DNA of 50,471 bases from a virus, in the IMG/VR virus record IMGVR_UViG_3300046747_000082, positions 1 to 50,471 of that record; one strand, written 5' to 3'. The translations under genes were made by a program, and so were the position numbers. Shown here one piece after another: positions 26,069 through 33,614 of the stretch. The notes beneath the pieces were generated by a model that was not told the DNA's origin, ran no database searches, and saw only the letters and a program-made list of their open reading frames with translations. The stretch's first letter is position 1. Every line of letters starts with the position of its first letter.

Positions 26069-26651
26069 ATCTAGTTCCTTTAACTTCTCTATACATTTCT
26101 TGTGCTTGCAGTACCTGACTCTGTGCGTCAGCTAGTGCGTTGTGGTGGGTTCCCACCCTTACTTCAATGTTCTTACGCTTCCACTTGGTCAGAATTCTCC
26201 ACAGATATTTGAGTGTTCTGAAATCCAAGTCTTGGGAATAAAATACCGGGTACTCAGCGCCATACGTGTCGCACAAATCCCGGATGATCGCGTTATCGAA
26301 AGTGTTACCGTTGCCCCATACCCTGCGGATGCCTCGACAAAACTCCATAAAGCGTCTGAGAACAGAGTCAACATCTTCAACCGGAGCGCGTAGTACAGCC
26401 TGCGCTTCTGGGCTTTGTTCAGCCCACCAGTCAAGTGTGTCTGAGTCTGTAATTCTTCCCCGAGCAAGCTGGTCATCAGTATCCAGCACTGCGTAGAAGC
26501 AACGCTCGGGATCTTTAATTGTTTCCAAGTCGTCTGTGGTGTCCAGTCTGAAGAGGACTGCACCGATCGAAACCACAGCCGATCTGTGCGAGGTACCCAA
26601 AGTCTCGATATCGAGCATGAGATCCGCGTAGACTGGTCGGTCGTCATTCAT
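26058..26651 (-). CDS. DnaQ-like 3'-5' exonuclease
   Basis: A 197-residue RNase H-fold exonuclease with motif ExoI DIETLGT followed by VVSIGAVLF, ExoII in VWGNGNTFDNAIIRDL, and ExoIII in HNALADAQSQVLQ: the DEDDh pattern with His. The ATG at 26651 has AGGGG 6 bases upstream and is chosen over a longer frame opening at 26750. It may act as a separate proofreading or DNA-degrading enzyme. Confidence 0.88.
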   Translation of the reverse strand: MNDDRPVYADLMLDIETLGTSHRSAVVSIGAVLFRLDTTDDLETIKDPERCFYAVLDTDDQLARGRITDSDTLDWWAEQSPEAQAVLRAPVEDVDSVLRRFMEFCRGIRRVWGNGNTFDNAIIRDLCDTYGAEYPVFYSQDLDFRTLKYLWRILTKWKRKNIEVRVGTHHNALADAQSQVLQAQEMYREVKGTRYGI

Positions 26652-26805
26652 ACTTACCCCTGTGTGGGCACTTAGGCCACTCGCATTCACCGGGGACATC
26701 GCTTGTTCTACCGCAGAGATAGCATACGCGTTTAGTGGCAATCCGCCCATGTGGCCCCCGTTTTGATATCCACCGCTTGAGGACAGAAAAGCTTATACCT
26801 TTCAT
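26644..26805 (-). CDS. putative Cys-rich zinc-binding micro-protein (53 aa)
   Basis: This frame spans the gap between the polymerase stop and the exonuclease start, beginning inside the polymerase gene. Its C-terminal half reads VCYLCGRTSDVPGECEWPKC, with CxxC...CxxxxC and a following PHRGK: a good zinc-finger pattern in a stretch otherwise unexplained. No clear ribosome site precedes the ATG at 26805. It is coding if the Cys pattern is meaningful; otherwise the 80-base gap is empty. Confidence 0.42.
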   Translation of the reverse strand: MKGISFSVLKRWISKRGPHGRIATKRVCYLCGRTSDVPGECEWPKCPHRGKYE

Positions 26806-28609
26806 TTACTGCTTGTATTGTTTCGACTGCTATTAATTTGAATTGTTCCACATCCTCATCCTTCACCAAGAATTGTGCTTCATCGTGCATGGTGGTCACG
26901 AGTAGGACATCAAGGTTCTCGTGCGCTGATCTTGCCATCACTCCGATAATGAATCGTTTCATCACTACCGCTTCGAGTGCTTGCAACAGGTACACTAGCA
27001 ACATGTGCTTTCCGCGTACCCACAACGCACGACCATCTAATCCCTTGATAAAGCCGCACTTCTTCCATTCCTTCTCCAACTGCTTGAGCAGTGTCTCTAG
27101 AGATGGGAGGCCTTTGAAGAAGAGCTGACGGAGGGCAGCGACTCGTTCCTTTGGTATCCCCAGATCGACGGACAGTTTGTCGTCTGAGGCACCGAAGATG
27201 ATCGCATACGTCCACGTCTTACCCTTCTGCCGGTCCTCACCGAACTCAAGCATAGCTGTTGTAAGGCTATGAATGTCGGTCTTGTCCTCTTTCCTACCGT
27301 TCAGCAAAGCATTCCGGTACATTGCGTCGCCTAGATAATGCGACAAACCTCGTAGCTGGCACTGGTCAAGGTCGATACCGACTCGGGTGTATCCGGGGAT
27401 CGTGCCGAATAGGCCTCGTATCTCCGGCCCGTAGGCCTTATCAACTCCCGGCATATTGACTACCTTCCGCTGTGTCATACGCCCAGTAGGGGTGCCTTGT
27501 GGCACCGCTTCGGCGCTTATACGACCATCTGGTCTTACATCGCGCAGAAGTCCTTCCAGCAAGCTATGGCGATGCCTAAGCATCATCCTCTCTACGATCA
27601 TTGGTCCGGCTTTCCCTACCTCGGGAGGCCATCTCACGCTCTCTAGAGAGTCTAGCGTTAGCTTTGGTGAGGTCTTTACCTTCTCTCCATTGAGTCGGAG
27701 AGGTTTACCCGTTGCCGGGTCTTTCTTATAGTTCCATTCGGTTGGTTGCCAACCAATCGTCATCAGATAATCTTTGACTTGCTTCTCTGAGCTAAGGCTC
27801 AGTGGAGCATCAAGCACTTTTACATCGGTTCTGAATTGATTGAAGTCAGGGCCATAGTATTTGAGAGCTGCCTCAGTTGGTCGTCCATCCTTTTTAAATT
27901 GCTTAGATGGCCACTTAGGCTGCTTGCTTGAAGGGAGTGGTACTCTTGGAAGGTGAGGAACCAACTCGTCGTCAATATGATCCATTTTATCTTTAACAAA
28001 AGCAAGGAGATCTTTAGCTTTAGCCACATCCAGCGGCACACCGTTGAACTCTTGCTGAGAAATTTCCGCAGCGATATCATGTTCTGTTATCTCTGATTCA
28101 GTCCAATCAACTCCGAACTCTTTCCGTTCCCTTTCGAGTACCGGCACGAGCATAGTGTTGATCAGCGCGTCAGTTTCATTCCTTATCTGCATGTCTGGGC
28201 TGAACTGAGTCCAGTCGTCATGCTCCGGCTTATTGATTCCAAGTCTAATACCCCAAGATGCAAGAGCGTGTGGTCCAGCATTAGTGCCAGTGACCCGCTC
28301 ACGATCAGACTGATATAGACGGCTAAGAATAAGCGTATCAGTAATCCTAACACCGTACCTCGGTACCCATTTGCAAATCTTGCTGAGGACCGGTAAATCG
28401 TAGTCTTGGATGTTATGCCCAATTAATTCATCTGCCTCATTCAGTTTGTTCAGTGCAGCTTCGATCTCATCGGGTCCGTAGAACCAACTTTCGCTAGTGT
28501 CTACGTCCCGAATCGAAATACACCACACTTGGGTGATGGAGTATTTATCCCCATCGCCCTCAAGGTCGAAGACAAATCGCTTCAATCTTGTAGTGTCGGT
28601 ATCGCTCAT
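26732..28609 (-). CDS. DNA polymerase, family A, T7-like
   Basis: 625 residues. The exonuclease domain shows VFDLEGDGD and IGHNIQDYDLPVL. The polymerase domain shows motif A GIDLDQCQLRGLSHYL, KTDIHSLT, motif B DRQKGKTWTYAIIFGA, IKGLDGRALWVRG, motif C TTMHDEAQ and a WADCH end like T7's WAICH. It is about 80 residues shorter than T7 polymerase, so the thioredoxin-binding insert is probably absent. The residue equivalent to the steric-gate Glu of motif A is Gln here. The start at 28609 follows GAGGAAGT; the frame opens slightly earlier at a TTG. Confidence 0.95.
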   Translation of the reverse strand: MSDTDTTRLKRFVFDLEGDGDKYSITQVWCISIRDVDTSESWFYGPDEIEAALNKLNEADELIGHNIQDYDLPVLSKICKWVPRYGVRITDTLILSRLYQSDRERVTGTNAGPHALASWGIRLGINKPEHDDWTQFSPDMQIRNETDALINTMLVPVLERERKEFGVDWTESEITEHDIAAEISQQEFNGVPLDVAKAKDLLAFVKDKMDHIDDELVPHLPRVPLPSSKQPKWPSKQFKKDGRPTEAALKYYGPDFNQFRTDVKVLDAPLSLSSEKQVKDYLMTIGWQPTEWNYKKDPATGKPLRLNGEKVKTSPKLTLDSLESVRWPPEVGKAGPMIVERMMLRHRHSLLEGLLRDVRPDGRISAEAVPQGTPTGRMTQRKVVNMPGVDKAYGPEIRGLFGTIPGYTRVGIDLDQCQLRGLSHYLGDAMYRNALLNGRKEDKTDIHSLTTAMLEFGEDRQKGKTWTYAIIFGASDDKLSVDLGIPKERVAALRQLFFKGLPSLETLLKQLEKEWKKCGFIKGLDGRALWVRGKHMLLVYLLQALEAVVMKRFIIGVMARSAHENLDVLLVTTMHDEAQFLVKDEDVEQFKLIAVETIQAVNERYKLFCPQAVDIKTGATWADCH

Positions 28610-28667
28610 ACTTCCTCGCAATCGCCTATGATTAGATCAATGTTAACTACGGGGTTGTAAATGTTGA

Positions 28668-29003
28668 TTACGATACCGCAAGGTCCAAAGGGCTTTGTGG
28701 CGTCGTGTCCGTCAGAGCGAACGTCAGTGGGTTGGTCTTAGCCGATTCATTGGCCTGATTGTCGTGCTGACGTGCGGTAAGGCGCGTCTCGTACGAGAAA
28801 CCCGGAACAAAGAAAGGCATGTCAGCGATCGGAGCCTCGTACTGACCCTGCGGGTTCAAAGAACCCGGAGTCGTCAAAATTGCGACCGGCTGATCACCAA
28901 CCTTGTTTGCGTAGAACGTGTAGTCCAGTGCGTACGTGATGGGAGTGCCATCAACGTTCTTCGTGGGTGCTGTCCACGTAAACTTGGTATGGTTAAGTGC
29001 CAT
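28668..29003 (-). CDS. Fn3/Ig-like single-domain protein (111 aa)
   Basis: The sequence FTWTAPTKNVDGTPITYALD with later Tyr and Pro spacing (GFSYETRLTARQ) fits one fibronectin type III-like beta-sandwich. It has no signal peptide. Such domains in phages often decorate virions, yet this copy lies in the replication operon, directly before the polymerase. It shares its first base with the upstream stop. Confidence 0.65.
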   Translation of the reverse strand: MALNHTKFTWTAPTKNVDGTPITYALDYTFYANKVGDQPVAILTTPGSLNPQGQYEAPIADMPFFVPGFSYETRLTARQHDNQANESAKTNPLTFALTDTTPQSPLDLAVS

Positions 29004-29305
29004 TAGAAATCCTCATTGTTACTATAGTTGATTTCGCTGTACCCGTGCATGTCGTCCCGACCACTAGGTACAACGGAATGAGTCCCTAAGAAGGAAAAGG
29101 GTTTGTGCATACTTTCAGCTGCTGCATCAGATTGCCAACCCATATTCCAAGCTTCCTCCGCTGATTCGTTGCCTAGGATCTCCTCAGGAGGAGGATTCCC
29201 AGCGCGGAAGTCAGCTTGTCCTTGCACATACCAGTGACGGTAGTGCTTGCTTGCATTTTCGTGGTAGAATGACCCACGAAAGAACGTATCGTTGTCAGAG
29301 TTCAT
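29003..29305 (-). CDS. RMF-like small protein (100 aa)
   Basis: The core WYVQGQADFRAGNPPPEEI followed by AWNMGWQSD resembles the ribosome modulation factor layout (Gly-rich turn, Pro block, then W..GW). The ATG at 29305 is preferred to 29392 because AAGGGAG lies 8 bases upstream and it gives a normal 11-base overlap. It could act on ribosomes or nucleic acid, but this is a pattern-level suggestion only. Confidence 0.6.
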   Translation of the reverse strand: MNSDNDTFFRGSFYHENASKHYRHWYVQGQADFRAGNPPPEEILGNESAEEAWNMGWQSDAAAESMHKPFSFLGTHSVVPSGRDDMHGYSEINYSNNEDF

Positions 29306-29531
29306 CCACCAGTCTCCCTTGAGAGTCCATCTTGTGACGGCTGTGTTTGAAGCCCTGTTTGTAGAAGCTTTGTAACGAGGAGTCCTCGTCATAGATCAAA
29401 GGCTCTTCCAAATCCTCCCCATCCCGCAGACCTGTAGAAAAAGCCATCAACTCTTTATGATCAGCGTTGATCATATTGAATTCACTCATTGCAGTGAACA
29501 TATAACTGAAAAGCTCTTTCATTCGGCTCAT
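29295..29531 (-). CDS. RMF-like small protein (78 aa), possible paralogue
   Basis: Residues about 27-65 (FSTGLRDGEDLEEPLIY, then SFYKQGFKHSRHK) share the Gly..Gly, Pro, aromatic-Gly order of its downstream neighbour, hinting at a tandem duplication followed by divergence. The start may be MSRMKEL or the second Met. Overlaps both neighbours by a few bases. Confidence 0.6.
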   Translation of the reverse strand: MSRMKELFSYMFTAMSEFNMINADHKELMAFSTGLRDGEDLEEPLIYDEDSSLQSFYKQGFKHSRHKMDSQGRLVDEL

Positions 29532-29755
29532 AGCGGCGGCAGTTCCTGTATTTTCTCGACTCGGTTAGTCTGAGGGTTGAATTGTTCCAGCTGCATAAGC
29601 TGGTTGTCCTCATACTTAGACAACGTAGTCAGGATGAAGTTCCCAATCGCGTCCATATCGTCACCAGAAACATGTACGCTCCGATGTGCGACCTGAACTC
29701 GTACACTGTCTCGAATCTTCGAGGCAATTTCTTGAATATCCATTCGATTTAGCAT
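29528..29755 (-). CDS. hypothetical protein (75 aa)
   Basis: The start at 29755 is chosen because its ATG overlaps the stop of the small gene upstream (TAATG); the longer frame to 29821 would overlap that gene. The product is helical, starting MLNRMDIQEIASKIRDS, with a polar C-terminus. No recognisable domain. Confidence 0.65.
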   Translation of the reverse strand: MLNRMDIQEIASKIRDSVRVQVAHRSVHVSGDDMDAIGNFILTTLSKYEDNQLMQLEQFNPQTNRVEKIQELPPL

Positions 29756-29931
29756 TAATGCACCACTTTTTCCATTCCATTGATGATTTCGTACACATCG
29801 AGGATGACTGTCTCGCAACAATCCTGCCCAATCTCGGGCAAATCGTTCACGAGCTCAATTGCTTCCCCTTCCGTGTCCGTTTCAGTCAGCAGTTGAAACT
29901 TCCGTGCGTAGGTTATCAGATACTTCGGCAT
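29755..29931 (-). CDS. hypothetical small protein (58 aa)
   Basis: Begins MPKYLITYARKFQLL and ends NGMEKVVH. A beta-alpha pattern (ITYARKFQLL, then an acidic helix and TVILDVYEI) is seen. It overlaps the upstream gene by 50 bases and shares its stop with the next ATG. It fills what would otherwise be an empty gap, so it is very likely real. Function is unknown. Confidence 0.7.
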   Translation of the reverse strand: MPKYLITYARKFQLLTETDTEGEAIELVNDLPEIGQDCCETVILDVYEIINGMEKVVH

Positions 29932-30229
29932 TTTCTATAATATCCTGTGTTTCTTTCTCGAACGCATCCGCTTCGGCTTCGCTCATCACTGATGCCGGCA
30001 AGATACGCGTGATAGAGCTGTCTTCGAGCCCAGCGTAGTGCTTGACTACTACGTCCATAGCTTCTTCCGGGGTTGAGGCGGAGATTGTTTCTTGTACTTC
30101 TACCAAAATCCGTACTCGCCAAGTCGGGAGCTGCGGTACTGAAGCCGCTAGTGCTTCCGATGTATCCGGTGTAGATTCCGGGATCAACGTCTCGCACACT
30201 TCTCCACTCTCCGTCACGACGTCGTTCAC
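29882..30229 (-). CDS. hypothetical protein (115 aa)
   Basis: An acidic protein with an N-terminal low-complexity part and a central WRVRILVEVQETISASTPEEAMD segment that looks like one small alpha-beta domain; the C-terminal third is an acidic helix. Translation is coupled to its upstream neighbour by ATGA. The overlapping frame at 29916-30428 is judged a shadow. Confidence 0.7.
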   Translation of the reverse strand: MNDVVTESGEVCETLIPESTPDTSEALAASVPQLPTWRVRILVEVQETISASTPEEAMDVVVKHYAGLEDSSITRILPASVMSEAEADAFEKETQDIIENAEVSDNLRTEVSTAD

Positions 30230-30453
30230 AGGACCGCCAAGGCAATGATTGCCGCGATACTGAGAGGGTAGTACAGGGCGTCGATATGGCCCACTGCGTA
30301 GGGTGCAGCACGCGCACTCTCAACGAACTTGTTCGGCCATGCACCACTCCAATGTGAAGCGTGACTGACCCGTACAGCGCGAGCGAGTAGCTTAAGCTCT
30401 GTGCGAAACTTCTGCCAGTTGGTTTCAATTTTCTTCTCTACTTTCTTTACCAT
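30226..30453 (-). CDS. small C-terminally anchored membrane protein (75 aa)
   Basis: A basic N-terminal helix (KKVEKKIETNWQKFRTEL) is followed by a C-terminal hydrophobic segment (YYPLSIAAIIALAVL) ending at the stop, a tail-anchor layout. It starts inside the end of the endolysin gene. Adjacent position suggests a lysis-related accessory, but this is only inference. Confidence 0.65.
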   Translation of the reverse strand: MVKKVEKKIETNWQKFRTELKLLARAVRVSHASHWSGAWPNKFVESARAAPYAVGHIDALYYPLSIAAIIALAVL

Positions 30454-30962
30454 TGTGCTCTCCTGAGCCAGCCGGTTAGGAACACCATCTGCGTCTCATC
30501 ACGAGATGCGATGACATGGTAACGATCCTCTTGCTCTTCTCGGAGCCAATAGAGGAGTTCGTAATCCTTCAGTTCATTTACGGCCTTGATTGTTTTGGGT
30601 CCGATCACACCATCCTCATCGATGAGTGACGATCCGTATTCATGCCTAAGCAAATCGTTTACACAAATCTGTAGCATCACGGACGCAGTGTGGACTCCCA
30701 TGTTCACTGCTATATCGTACACCTTGAACGCTACGAGATCACTATGGATCTCCTCGCAATGCATTGGTGTCCAAAAGTGTTTGTCATAGAGGTCGATAAC
30801 CTCTACGTCAGTTAGATCCCGAGGGTCACGAGTGTCCCCTACGCTCTCTAGGAAGCGTTTGGAGATGCCCATGTAGGTAGCCCCACCATGATCAGCGGTG
30901 ATCTGGTTAGTACCGCCCTCGTACCACAGGGTGCGCCTGTAGGCTTCATAGAATCTATCCAT
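30447..30962 (-). CDS. endolysin, glycoside hydrolase family 108
   Basis: A 171-residue muramidase. The catalytic Glu lies in TLWYEGGTNQITADHGGATY, the GH108 signature, and a C-terminal PG_binding_3-type segment contains DEDGVIGPKTIKAVNEL. The ATG at 30962 overlaps the upstream stop (TAATG); the longer frame to 31058 is out of keeping with the family length. No signal peptide is seen, so it needs the holin. It is unusual that it is on the opposite strand from the holin. Confidence 0.9.
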   Translation of the reverse strand: MDRFYEAYRRTLWYEGGTNQITADHGGATYMGISKRFLESVGDTRDPRDLTDVEVIDLYDKHFWTPMHCEEIHSDLVAFKVYDIAVNMGVHTASVMLQICVNDLLRHEYGSSLIDEDGVIGPKTIKAVNELKDYELLYWLREEQEDRYHVIASRDETQMVFLTGWLRRAQW

Positions 30963-31171
30963 TAGTATTTCTCGATGCGTTCGAAAACGCCTTTGTCTCT
31001 CAAGTGTTCGAAGGGAACTGAGACAGCGGTGATGATCTGACGGAATTCTCCATCGCATCCACGCTTCGAGTGCTTCTCTCCCACTACCGGGTTGCCACGA
31101 TCATCCATAAGGCGACGTAGTTCGACAACCTTCTTACACTTAGAGCACTTGTAAGTGTATGTGAATTCCAT
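30962..31171 (-). CDS. FmdB-like zinc-ribbon protein (69 aa)
   Basis: Starts with FTYTYKCSKCKKVVELRRLM, a pattern of the FmdB/zinc-ribbon family with one CxxC pair; a further Cys occurs in KRGCDGEFRQ. Small proteins of this type are common in phages, often next to structural or replication genes, with no proven role. Confidence 0.75.
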   Translation of the reverse strand: MEFTYTYKCSKCKKVVELRRLMDDRGNPVVGEKHSKRGCDGEFRQIITAVSVPFEHLRDKGVFERIEKY

Positions 31172-31369
31172 TTACTTCTTCCAGACGTTGACCAGACACT
31201 GAGTCGGGTTCGCCTTGTAGAATTCATTCTGTTCCAGCATACCATTGTAGAACGAATCGCTGATAAGCTTCTCGTCGATTACTTTTTGATGCTGAACACC
31301 AGTCATATGAGCTACAGCAAGAGTCAACAGACCGATTACTACAGCAAATACGTTTTTGAAAACCTTCAT
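31172..31369 (-). CDS. small membrane-anchored protein (65 aa)
   Basis: One N-terminal membrane helix (FAVVIGLLTLAVAHMTG) preceded by two Lys, then a soluble part with one Cys near the C-terminus. Probably inserts with the C-terminus in the periplasm. Role unknown; proximity to the endolysin leaves a lysis role possible. Confidence 0.65.
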   Translation of the reverse strand: MKVFKNVFAVVIGLLTLAVAHMTGVQHQKVIDEKLISDSFYNGMLEQNEFYKANPTQCLVNVWKK

Positions 31370-31375
31370 TCCTAA

Positions 31376-31570
31376 TTACTCCAAAAAAATTCTTGGGGAA
31401 AATCCCAGATTTCGAGCCTCTAGCTCCTGCGCTTGTGTATACAGCCATCGGCAGTAGCTTACTTCGCATTCCTTGGCCCACTCTTCTTTATTGAAGGGGC
31501 GGATTGGTTCTCCCGCCCCCGGACGACCAGACTTGACCCATTCGTCATAGCCGGCATCAGTGAAACTCAC
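31376..31570 (-). CDS. hypothetical protein (64 aa)
   Basis: Starts MSFTDAGYDEWVKSGRPG and has two Cys in KECEVSYCRWL. Soluble, mixed charge. It is ATGA-coupled to the metallopeptidase gene upstream. No family recognised. Confidence 0.65.
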   Translation of the reverse strand: MSFTDAGYDEWVKSGRPGAGEPIRPFNKEEWAKECEVSYCRWLYTQAQELEARNLGFSPRIFLE

Positions 31571-31971
31571 AGTTTAAGATCCTTCCACACTTCGCCTTGT
31601 GTACGGATGTTACCGTACTGTTCGCTCGATAGTCGAACTGAACAGACGAGACGATGCTTCACCTTAGCTTCTCGATCCTTCGTACATGCATTGAATACAC
31701 GCAGCTCAGTTCGGTGAGCTACTATCTCCTCTGCATAACGGAACTCAGGATCAGCGAGATAACGTTCCCACCAGATGGCAGCTCCGCCAACAAACTCTTG
31801 TTGCGCGAAGTGTACTTCCTCGTGAGCTATTAGCCACTGAGGAAGATCATAGTCACCCGGTGCGTAGATCACGCCGTCATACGCGAATATGACACCCGCT
31901 TGAGTAGCTGCTGGTAAGACCTTAATGATATCCTCAAAGTTCGGAGGATTCTCTTTCACTATCTTAATCAT
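31567..31971 (-). CDS. zincin-like metallopeptidase (HExxH), 134 aa
   Basis: Contains LIAHEEVHFAQQ, a clear HExxH motif, with a following region WERYLADPEFRYAEEIVAHR that could supply a third ligand. Similar short proteins are found in many phages, usually uncharacterised. It is unlike the other mini-zincin at 25060 outside the motif. ATGA overlap with the primase-helicase. Confidence 0.78.
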   Translation of the reverse strand: MIKIVKENPPNFEDIIKVLPAATQAGVIFAYDGVIYAPGDYDLPQWLIAHEEVHFAQQEFVGGAAIWWERYLADPEFRYAEEIVAHRTELRVFNACTKDREAKVKHRLVCSVRLSSEQYGNIRTQGEVWKDLKL

Positions 31972-33614
31972 GCCATGAACTCATAGTTGGAAGGGGGTTC
32001 AACCTTTAACATTCGTCCGCTGGCTGTGTCAAAGAGGAGATAGTCAGCTTCTCCAGTTCGACCGCTAAAGCGGCATTTGAGCACCGTAACTTTTGAAATG
32101 TTTCTGCAATAAGGATCAGGGTGTTGTTGATTACGGCTGAGCGCGATAACGTCCCATGATAGCTGCTTGAGCGAGCCACTTCCTCTAAGATCGTCAAGTG
32201 ACGGAGTAGTTCCTTGTTCAAAGCTTCGGCCTCCGCCGTCCTTTCGAAGATGGACCACCACAAAGATAACAACTTCTAACTCCTTTGCCAGCTTCGCTAG
32301 CTTGGTCATTACGGTATCAATACGTTCACGTTCCCCTCCATCGGCAGCGTATTCAGAGACGATAATAGAGAGGTGATCGAGGAATATCGCTTTGTGGCCA
32401 GTGGCACCAAAGTATCGGATCTTGTTGAAAAGGTTCGAGTCGTCCATACCTCCGAAATGATCGTAGAACGAGAAGCGCCCGTTCCCGAAGAGTTCGGTAT
32501 GCACACGTTTCTCGTAATCTTCAGCCACGGATACGTCTGGTAGATGTAGTCGTTGTCCCATATGTACAGACATGATTCCTGAGACACTCTCGCCAACGTC
32601 CTCTTCCAACGAAATGTCCGCGATGTTCCAATCGGTGGATTTCCATATGTGATGCTTAAGTTCACGGAGGAACTGTGTTTTACCAATTCCAGTGCCCGAA
32701 GTAACGGTAACGATAGATCCCAATCGAAAGCCGTATGTTTTGCTATTAAGTTCGGCCCATTCCTCAGGATATCGAAAGCATTCCTGATTAGCCGCATGTT
32801 TATATCGGTCCCAAGTATCTGACCCGTTAACAATTCCATCGGGCTGGTACTTACGCGCATGTTTTAGTATGTCCCATTTCAGTTCAGCTCCCAAGCCAGC
32901 GAGCAACATTTCATTTGCGTCTTTCTTGGCAAGCTTAGTAACAAATACCTTCCCGGCAAACATGGGGGCGACGTCAAGGACAGCTTTACGTCCTGCCTCA
33001 TCTTCGTCGAAGCAAAGGATAATTTTAGAGAAAGAGTTAACATACTCAATGTTCTCCGCTATGTCCTTCGATGCCCCGCTAGATCCATGGAAGATAGATA
33101 CCACAGGTGGTACCCATCCTTGTATTTCGCTTGAGTCACGTAGCACTTGCCAAATAGCGAGCGCATCGTCCTCTCCTTCTGTGACAACAAGAAAGTTGCC
33201 ACCGGGCTTGACAACGGATTGCCCAAATAGATCACCAAGTTTGGTAGATCCAACAGCAGTAAACTCTTTTCGGACGGATTTAGCTTTATACCCATCTGTA
33301 TCACCCTTGGTGGTGTGAGGGTACCAAAATCTATCGGGCTCTCCCCGGTCAGAGAACTCTGTTCTAACTCCGTAGAATTCGCAGGCTTCCACTTTGATCC
33401 CTTTGTGAGGGATACCGAATGTGGGGAGCCGTTCCACATCTTCAAAATCCAGCTTATCATCAGCTATCTCCACCACTCTATTACTAATCTCCTTGTATCC
33501 GCATCGGTTGCAATAGGCATTGCCATCTTCGAATCTGATAAGATGGTTCCCAGTCTTGTCTCGACCTTGCGCTCTGCATCCCGGACACGGCTCGTCTCCT
33601 ACTATCATCCCCAT
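31968..33614 (-). CDS. primase-helicase, T7 gp4-like
   Basis: A 548-residue bifunctional replicative enzyme. The zinc-binding domain has CPGC (about 10) and CNRCGY (about 35). The TOPRIM primase core has LVVTEGEDDALAI and LCFDEDEAGRKAV. The RecA-like helicase has Walker A GTGIGKTQF (about 310), Walker B KAIFLDHLS, FVVVHLRKDGG and a DLRGSGSLKQLSWDVIALSR motif. A start at the third codon (ATG, 33608) is equally possible. It unwinds the fork and makes primers for the family A polymerase. Confidence 0.95.
   Translation of the reverse strand: MGMIVGDEPCPGCRAQGRDKTGNHLIRFEDGNAYCNRCGYKEISNRVVEIADDKLDFEDVERLPTFGIPHKGIKVEACEFYGVRTEFSDRGEPDRFWYPHTTKGDTDGYKAKSVRKEFTAVGSTKLGDLFGQSVVKPGGNFLVVTEGEDDALAIWQVLRDSSEIQGWVPPVVSIFHGSSGASKDIAENIEYVNSFSKIILCFDEDEAGRKAVLDVAPMFAGKVFVTKLAKKDANEMLLAGLGAELKWDILKHARKYQPDGIVNGSDTWDRYKHAANQECFRYPEEWAELNSKTYGFRLGSIVTVTSGTGIGKTQFLRELKHHIWKSTDWNIADISLEEDVGESVSGIMSVHMGQRLHLPDVSVAEDYEKRVHTELFGNGRFSFYDHFGGMDDSNLFNKIRYFGATGHKAIFLDHLSIIVSEYAADGGERERIDTVMTKLAKLAKELEVVIFVVVHLRKDGGGRSFEQGTTPSLDDLRGSGSLKQLSWDVIALSRNQQHPDPYCRNISKVTVLKCRFSGRTGEADYLLFDTASGRMLKVEPPSNYEFMA

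Noticed and set aside
27641-27652. Palindrome CTCTCTAGAGAG as another operator copy
   Set aside because: It lies inside the polymerase coding sequence and differs from the dispersed motif in half of its positions.
28610-28720. Protein-like minus frame just before the polymerase start
   Set aside because: It reads well and ends beside the polymerase ribosome site, but after an upstream stop it contains no ATG, GTG or TTG, so it cannot be defended as a gene.
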